From Acinetobacter puyangensis (GTDB lineage Bacteria > Pseudomonadota > Gammaproteobacteria > Pseudomonadales > Moraxellaceae), in contig NZ_OANT01000001.1 in assembly GCF_900096995.1 (NCBI RefSeq), forward strand, positions 62,001 through 126,000: DNA of 64,000 nucleotides, read 5' to 3'. The position numbers were made by a program, and so were the translations under genes. A model generated the notes under the pieces. That model ran no database searches, had not been told where the DNA came from, and worked only from the letters and a program-made list of their open reading frames with translations. This document shows, in pieces, positions 59,051 to 64,000 of the stretch. Every line of letters begins with the position of its first letter. Positions within the stretch are counted from its first letter, which is position 1.

Positions 59051-59200
59051 ATTTATGTAAAAATAACCACAACTATACTTCAAAATACAATAGTGCGATG
59101 CTTTTACATCAGTTTTACCTTCATAAGTATTTAGAGAAATCTCAATAGTTTGTTAAGATATCAGGCAATAGATAAAGTCTTGTATTTGAGGAGCAATGGC

Positions 59201-59932
59201 ATGTTGATCATTCCTGCCATAGATTTAAAAGATGGAAAATGTGTACGCCTAAAACAGGGTCGTATGGAAGATGATACGGTCTTTTCTGATGATCCTGTGG
59301 CTACAGCACAGCATTGGGTGAACGAAGGTGCACGTCGTCTGCATTTGGTTGATCTCAATGGTGCTTTTGCAGGAACGCCGATTCACAAGCCAGTAGTGGA
59401 AGCAATTGCCAAAGCACAACCAGAATTACCAATACAAATTGGTGGCGGCATTCGTTCACTGGAAACCATTGAACACTATTTGGATGCAGGTGTGTCTTTT
59501 GTGATTATCGGGACAAAGGCAGTGCAAGAACCTGAATTTGTTGAACAGGCATGCAAGCAATTTGCCGGGCATATCATCGTGGGTATTGATGCCAAAGATG
59601 GACTAGTTGCGACTGATGGTTGGGCCAATGTTACCGATGTTAAAGCAGTTGATCTGGCCAAACGTTTTGCCGATGCAGGTGTCTCAAGTATTGTCTATAC
59701 CGATATTGCCCGTGATGGCATGATGCAGGGTGTCAATGTTGAACAGACCGTATATTTGGCTGAATATTGTGGTTTACCTGTGATTGCATCAGGTGGTGTA
59801 ACCAACCTTGATGATGTACGCCATTTAAAAGGCCATAAAGGGATTCTGGGTGCAATTACCGGACGTGCGATTTATGAAGGCAGCTTAAACCTTCGTGAAG
59901 CACAGCTATTGCTGGATGAAGAACAATTTTAA
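59201..59932 (+). CDS. hisA: Phosphoribosylformimino-5-aminoimidazole carboxamide ribotide isomerase
   Basis: From ATG 59201 ([17 protein letters not shown]) the TIM-barrel enzyme has 243 residues and performs an Amadori rearrangement in histidine synthesis. D8 is the first catalytic aspartate; the second lies in [13 protein letters not shown]. Phosphate-binding loops GGGIRSLE and [10 protein letters not shown] are present. GAGGAG nine bases upstream selects this start over the ATG at 59150. It is not followed by hisF here. Confidence 0.94.
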   Translation: MLIIPAIDLKDGKCVRLKQGRMEDDTVFSDDPVATAQHWVNEGARRLHLVDLNGAFAGTPIHKPVVEAIAKAQPELPIQIGGGIRSLETIEHYLDAGVSFVIIGTKAVQEPEFVEQACKQFAGHIIVGIDAKDGLVATDGWANVTDVKAVDLAKRFADAGVSSIVYTDIARDGMMQGVNVEQTVYLAEYCGLPVIASGGVTNLDDVRHLKGHKGILGAITGRAIYEGSLNLREAQLLLDEEQF

Positions 59933-60014
59933 TGATTAATCTGCTTGAACATATATTGTAGAAAGCAGACATTAAAGAAAAGTAGGGCATTCTATCCCTG
60001 CTTTTTTAATATAC

Positions 60015-60045
60015 AAAAAAATCCTCCAAAATATTGGAGGATTTT
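60015..60045. terminator. Terminator between convergent hisA and thrC
   Basis: AAAATCCTCCAA pairs with TTGGAGGATTTT around a 4-nt loop, preceded on the minus strand side by a run of T (AAAAAA at 60015-60020 on the plus strand). It is suited to ending thrC and probably also hisA. Confidence 0.85.
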
Positions 60046-60076
60046 GCTGACTCAGATCAAATCAATAATCTAAAAA

Positions 60077-61225
60077 TTAGTCATCCATATTCGACAAAAT
60101 AGATGTTTTAACATCATTCATCGTCGCATCAATGGTCAACATCACTGCATCAGAACATTGTTTGATGGCAGTATCTGGATCTTTTAAGCCATTACCAGTG
60201 ACTGTACACACAATTACAGAACCTTCAGGAATTTTACCGTTTTTCACATCACGGATTGCACCACCAAGTGACGCCGCAGATGCTGGTTCAACGAATACGC
60301 CTTCATACATGGATAATAGACGTTGTGCTTCCAGAATTTCCTGATCTTGTAGTTCATCAAACCAACCGCCAGATTCTTTCATCACGGCATGCGCATGATT
60401 CCAGCTTTGTGGATTACCAATACGAATTGCGGTCGCAACAGTTTCAGGATTTTCTACCGGAGCACCACGCAAGAAAGGTGCTGCGCCCGCTGCCTGATAA
60501 CCCAGCATTTTTGGACGAGCAGCGGTTGCTTCTGCGCCAGAGAACGCGTGGGTTTCTGGCTGGTAAACTGCACGGTTGCTTGCATATAGGCTAGGATCAA
60601 CAGCTTGTTCTGAATAACCCATCCAATGTGCAGTAATATTGCCTGCATTACCAACAGGCAGACAGTGATAATCCGGTGCTTTACCCAAAGCTTCAACAAT
60701 TTCAAATGCTGCGGTTTTTTGACCTTGCAAGCGGTATGGGTTGATTGAGTTCACGATGGTGACAGGTGCTTCATCAGCCACTTCTTTGACCAAGCGCATA
60801 CCATCATCAAAATTCCCACGGATTTGCATGGTGATAGCACCGTACATCAACGCTTGCGCCATTTTACCCATGGCAATTTTGCCTTCCGGAATCAGTACAA
60901 ATGCCTTGATACCGGCACGGGCAGCATAGGCAGCCGCAGCCGCAGATGTATTACCGGTAGAGGCACAGATAATGGCTTTGGAACCTTCTTCAACCGCCTT
61001 GGTTACAGCCATGGTCATGCCACGGTCTTTAAATGAACCTGTCGGATTTAAACCTTCGTATTTCACATAGATTTCAACGTCTTTGCCAATAATGCGAGGT
61101 ATATTCTCAAGTTTGATCAGCGGTGTATTACCTTCACCGAGAGAAATAGCACGAGTAGTAGCAGATACAGGTAAACGATCACGATAGCGATCAACTAGAC
61201 CAGTATAACGATTGGCATTCGACAT
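60077..61225 (-). CDS. thrC: Threonine synthase
   Basis: A 382-residue PLP enzyme converting O-phosphohomoserine to threonine. The PLP lysine is in GLNPTGSFKDRGMTMAV (near residue 63), and the phosphate loop is PVGNAGNITAHWMGYSE. This is the shorter bacterial class related to Bacillus ThrC. It is downstream of hom by 63 bp on the same strand, forming a homoserine-to-threonine operon. Confidence 0.93.
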   Translation of the reverse strand: MSNANRYTGLVDRYRDRLPVSATTRAISLGEGNTPLIKLENIPRIIGKDVEIYVKYEGLNPTGSFKDRGMTMAVTKAVEEGSKAIICASTGNTSAAAAAYAARAGIKAFVLIPEGKIAMGKMAQALMYGAITMQIRGNFDDGMRLVKEVADEAPVTIVNSINPYRLQGQKTAAFEIVEALGKAPDYHCLPVGNAGNITAHWMGYSEQAVDPSLYASNRAVYQPETHAFSGAEATAARPKMLGYQAAGAAPFLRGAPVENPETVATAIRIGNPQSWNHAHAVMKESGGWFDELQDQEILEAQRLLSMYEGVFVEPASAASLGGAIRDVKNGKIPEGSVIVCTVTGNGLKDPDTAIKQCSDAVMLTIDATMNDVKTSILSNMDD

Positions 61226-61288
61226 GATGATGTTCCGATCAATTTATGTGAGTTAAGTGAGGGCATTGCCCTCGACTTGGTGTACAAA

Positions 61289-62605
61289 TTAACTTTCCAG
61301 TGATTCTAAACGAATTCGCACAATTTCGCCACGTGTGGCAGGTAAAGCCTGAATTTTAGTTAAAGCGGTTTCCATTTTTGATTCGACGATAGGATCAGTC
61401 AGAATCACGATAGGAATTAAATCTTTTAAACGGGGTTGCTGCATGATGGCATCAATACTAATGCCTTCACGACTTAAAATGGTGGTGATGTCGGCAAGTA
61501 CGCCGGTCTGGTCTTCTACATCAACACGCAGGTAATAACCCGTTGTCATTTCTTCACGATTTAAAATCGCGACATCGGAGAGTGCTTCAAACGCCAATTG
61601 TGGAATCGTCCCTGCACCATCTTCGGTATAAGAAATATCACGTACGATATCAATAACATCTGCCACGACTGCTGAAGCCGTCGGACCTGCGCCTGCGCCT
61701 GCACCATAGTACAAAGTTGGACCAACCGCATTGGCTTGTACCAGTACGGCATTTTTAACGCCATTGACATTGGCCAGTAATTGTTCTTGTGGAATCAATG
61801 TTGGATGCACTCGCAATTCGATCCCTTGGGGTGCACGACGTGCAATGCCCAGATGCTTGATACGAAAACCGAGTTCTTCGGCGTATTTGACATCCTGTGC
61901 GGTAATTTTACTGATGCCTTCGGTATAGACTTTATCAAACTGTAACGGAATACCAAATGCGATAGAGGCAAGCAGTGTCAACTTATGGGCTGCATCAATG
62001 CCTTCCACATCAAAAGTAGGATCGGCTTCGGCATAGCCCAATTCTTGTGCTTCTTTTAACACGTCTTCAAATGTACGGCCTTTTTCCCGCATTTCGGTTA
62101 GGATAAAGTTACCCGTACCGTTGATGATACCGGCAAGCCATTCGATATGGTTGGCTGCCAGACCTTCACGGATCACCTTGATAATGGGAATACCGCCGGC
62201 AACCGCAGCTTCATAGGCAATTTGAACCGCATGATCATCGGCTGCCTTGAATAATTCGTTACCGTGCTCAGCCAGTAATGCTTTATTGGCAGTGACGACT
62301 TGTTTGCCATGTTTAATGGCTTCTAGAATGACTTCATTGGCAGGGTGAATACCGCCCATGACTTCAACCACAATATCAACATCGGGTTGGCGAACAATAT
62401 CTAAAAGGTCGGCACTTTGCGCGATGCCGTCTAAATTGAGTTCTGGATGAGGACGACGGATGCCAACATGGGTGATTTGGATTTCTCTACCTGTACGGCG
62501 TTTAATTTCAGCAGCATTTTCTTGTAGTAGTTTAAGAACTCCACCACCAACGGTCCCTAAACCGAGTATAGCCAGACGAACTGGTTTCACGTCAAACTCC
62601 ATCAT
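61289..62605 (-). CDS. hom: Homoserine dehydrogenase
   Basis: A 438-residue NAD(P)-dependent enzyme. The Rossmann motif LGLGTVGGGVLKLL is at about 13-26, the catalytic core includes GIINGTGNFILTEM and LGYAEADPTFDVEGIDAAHKL, and a C-terminal ACT domain (about 355-435; VDVEDQTGVLADITTILSREGISID) is the usual site of threonine feedback. It reduces aspartate semialdehyde to homoserine. Start options are 62605 and 62602. Likely co-transcribed with thrC. Confidence 0.94.
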   Translation of the reverse strand: MMEFDVKPVRLAILGLGTVGGGVLKLLQENAAEIKRRTGREIQITHVGIRRPHPELNLDGIAQSADLLDIVRQPDVDIVVEVMGGIHPANEVILEAIKHGKQVVTANKALLAEHGNELFKAADDHAVQIAYEAAVAGGIPIIKVIREGLAANHIEWLAGIINGTGNFILTEMREKGRTFEDVLKEAQELGYAEADPTFDVEGIDAAHKLTLLASIAFGIPLQFDKVYTEGISKITAQDVKYAEELGFRIKHLGIARRAPQGIELRVHPTLIPQEQLLANVNGVKNAVLVQANAVGPTLYYGAGAGAGPTASAVVADVIDIVRDISYTEDGAGTIPQLAFEALSDVAILNREEMTTGYYLRVDVEDQTGVLADITTILSREGISIDAIMQQPRLKDLIPIVILTDPIVESKMETALTKIQALPATRGEIVRIRLESLES

Positions 62606-62678
62606 CTTATCAAAATATCGTTTAGATAATAGCTAAAAAGCGATGCCGACTCTAGGGCGAAAATCGCTTTTATGCAAA

Positions 62679-63497
62679 TTATTTCTCATTTAAACGTTTA
62701 ATTAGATCGGACGGCTCAATATAGCCACCCAGATATTTGCCATCTGCATTATAAACAGCAGGTGTACCATTTACACCAATATTCATACCCAGTTGATATT
62801 GGGCCAGAACTGGATTGTCACATTGAATAGCTTGTACCGGAATTCCATTGATTGATTGATCAAAGGCTGCTTTACGGTCTTCACTACACCAGATATTTTG
62901 CATGGTTGGGAAGTATTGTTCGCCACGTGGCCATGCAATATAACGAACCTCTATCCCTTTTTTATTGAGTTCGGGCAAATTCTCGTGGAATTTATGGCAA
63001 TAGGGGCAGCTTGAATCGGTAAAGACATAAATAATATGTTGGGCTTTACCTTGAGCCTGATAAATAATCAGATCTTTAGGATCGAGTGCCGCAAATTTGG
63101 CTTTATTGTCGGCTGCCTGCAAATCTTCACTGACATGATGGATTTGTTTGTCACCCAGACGAATCACATCACCCTGAAAAATATATTTACCGTCGGCTGT
63201 TGCCAGTATCGCTGGAAAGCCGTCTAGTGTTACCCAATACATGTTGGCAATTTCGGTATTACGAATATTCAAAATTTTGGCCTTTAAGCCTGCTTTATCA
63301 AAGTTTGCCTGTAAGGTTTGCATCAGGCGTTGATGTGCATTATTTTCGGGTAATGTTGAGGCTTCGCCTGTGGCAGATGTTGTTGCAGTAATGGCTTCAT
63401 CTGAGGACTTTTGATTTGCATCTTGTTTTGAACAGGCTGCAAAACTGAATGCACTGGCAATCATGAGTGTACTCATTGCAAGTTTGGAAAATTGCAT
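62679..63497 (-). CDS. dsbC: DsbC-type disulfide isomerase, predicted lipoprotein
   Basis: A 272-residue thiol:disulfide isomerase. The signal sequence ends in FSFAAC, a lipobox with Cys22, so the mature protein may be lipid-anchored, unlike the soluble E. coli DsbC. A Ser/Thr-rich linker (23-50) precedes the dimerisation domain (about 55-120). The thioredoxin-like domain carries the active-site CPYC at 164-167, with two more cysteines further on (IWCSED, IQCDNP) as in E. coli. It keeps periplasmic disulfides correct, in upstream orientation to hom. Confidence 0.9.
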   Translation of the reverse strand: MQFSKLAMSTLMIASAFSFAACSKQDANQKSSDEAITATTSATGEASTLPENNAHQRLMQTLQANFDKAGLKAKILNIRNTEIANMYWVTLDGFPAILATADGKYIFQGDVIRLGDKQIHHVSEDLQAADNKAKFAALDPKDLIIYQAQGKAQHIIYVFTDSSCPYCHKFHENLPELNKKGIEVRYIAWPRGEQYFPTMQNIWCSEDRKAAFDQSINGIPVQAIQCDNPVLAQYQLGMNIGVNGTPAVYNADGKYLGGYIEPSDLIKRLNEK

Positions 63498-63743
63498 AGA
63501 ACGCCTTTTTTATATGAAAAATGAAAAATAATCGATGCCCAAGCATAGCAAAAAGCAAACTTACTGCCTAGTTGGCAAATGGTATTTAAGTTGTTTGGCA
63601 GTTAAATATGGAAAAACCGATGGATGGTGAGTAAAGATATGGATTATTTTGTAATAAAAGATTATTTTAAAAAAGGATCAAATAAATATTGATTAAATAA
63701 AAAATATTTGCAACTAAAAATGATTTCGATTCTGGAGTGAATA

Positions 63744-63911
63744 ATGAAAAAAATAATTTTTCTACTTATTACAATCTGGTGTTTGCCGGGTTGTGGAGAG
63801 CAACAGAAAGAGGAAGGGCATGCAGGTCCCACAATTGATGTTGCCGCAGACTTAAAAAATTCTCCACAGGAAGTGCCAGTTACAGATAGTCGCAATTCAT
63901 CAGAGCAATAA
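63744..63911 (+). CDS. Small lipoprotein-like peptide (55 residues), unknown function
   Basis: ATG 63744 is preceded by GGAG at an ideal distance. The product opens with MKKIIFLLITIWCLPGC, a signal peptide with an LPGC lipobox (Cys17), followed by a hydrophilic, acidic tail ending in RNSSEQ. No homolog is recognised. It could be a small outer-membrane or inner-membrane lipoprotein. A second lipoprotein-type start follows within 50 bp. Confidence 0.55.
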   Translation: MKKIIFLLITIWCLPGCGEQQKEEGHAGPTIDVAADLKNSPQEVPVTDSRNSSEQ

Positions 63912-63958
63912 TTTAGGGTTTTTCGTTTTAAGTACATATAACACATGGAAGATAATGT

Positions 63959-64000
63959 ATGCAAAAAATAATAACATTTGCTGTCGCTTTATTAGCATGT
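63959..64000 (+). CDS. Start of a second lipoprotein gene, cut by the window edge
   Basis: ATG 63959 follows GGAAG. The 14 visible codons read MQKIITFAVALLAC, ending at what looks like an LLAC lipobox cysteine. Nothing can be said about the mature protein. Confidence 0.4.
   Translation, partial: MQKIITFAVALLAC

Overview
The window looks like ordinary chromosome of an Acinetobacter-type gammaproteobacterium (Moraxellaceae). It is AT-rich, with no rRNA, tRNA, phage, insertion sequence or CRISPR array visible. The strongest taxonomic hints are the lldP-lldR-lldD-dld lactate operon, a two-domain polyphosphate:AMP phosphotransferase, a recC-recB-recD string, and the tsaC-dprA-LysM-def block, whose order is also found in pseudomonads. 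The assignment rests on gene content and recognisable protein families, not on a database search.

Layout. 1-6070: the end of a sulfonate/sulfate-ester ABC binding protein, a TonB-dependent receptor and two tandem sulfatases, together a probable organosulfur scavenging locus. 6199-13135: a lipocalin, a HAD phosphatase, a glutathione peroxidase, a lipoprotein, and two transporter/regulator pairs (AraC/EamA and MFS/TetR). 13138-18294: tsaC, dprA and a LysM protein opposite a tandem array of peptide deformylase genes (intact, relic, mosaic, intact). 18383-26349: a TerC-CBS-CorC membrane protein, a LOG-family hydrolase, a PHO-box-controlled secreted lipoprotein, a DHA2 exporter, a GH25 lysozyme and dinB. 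26484-32514: cytochrome b561, a two-gene SF1 helicase/AAA ATPase operon, hisIE and an ArgP/ArgO-like pair. 32609-38162: the lactate operon with two identical-core LldR operators. 38166-46818: an Lrp-type regulator opposite dadA, a patatin, an FAD monooxygenase, ubiB-ubiJ-ubiE and a FFLEELY-type protein. 47114-58789: pap, a small membrane protein and recCBD. 58790-64000: a probable small regulatory RNA, hisA, thrC, hom, dsbC and two small lipoprotein genes at the right edge.

The most interesting items are these. (1) A probable GacA-activated, CsrA/RsmA-sequestering small RNA lies between recD and hisA: an 18-bp site fitting TGTAAG-N6-CTTACA at 11 of 12 positions, GGA motifs including one in a classic hairpin loop, and a strong terminator. 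(2) The deformylase array contains a relic and a mosaic copy with altered active-site motifs. (3) A 12-bp in-frame tandem repeat with DnaA-box-like cores spans the recB stop and the recD start. (4) An FBH1-like helicase is paired with a RecF/PtuA-like ATPase lacking key residues; this is the best candidate in the window for an undescribed protein system. (5) A three-repeat PHO box precedes the choice-of-anchor I lipoprotein. (6) A perfect 21-nt palindrome lies upstream of recC.

All functional assignments are by recognition of motifs and family patterns in the sequence. No alignments or structure predictions could be run.
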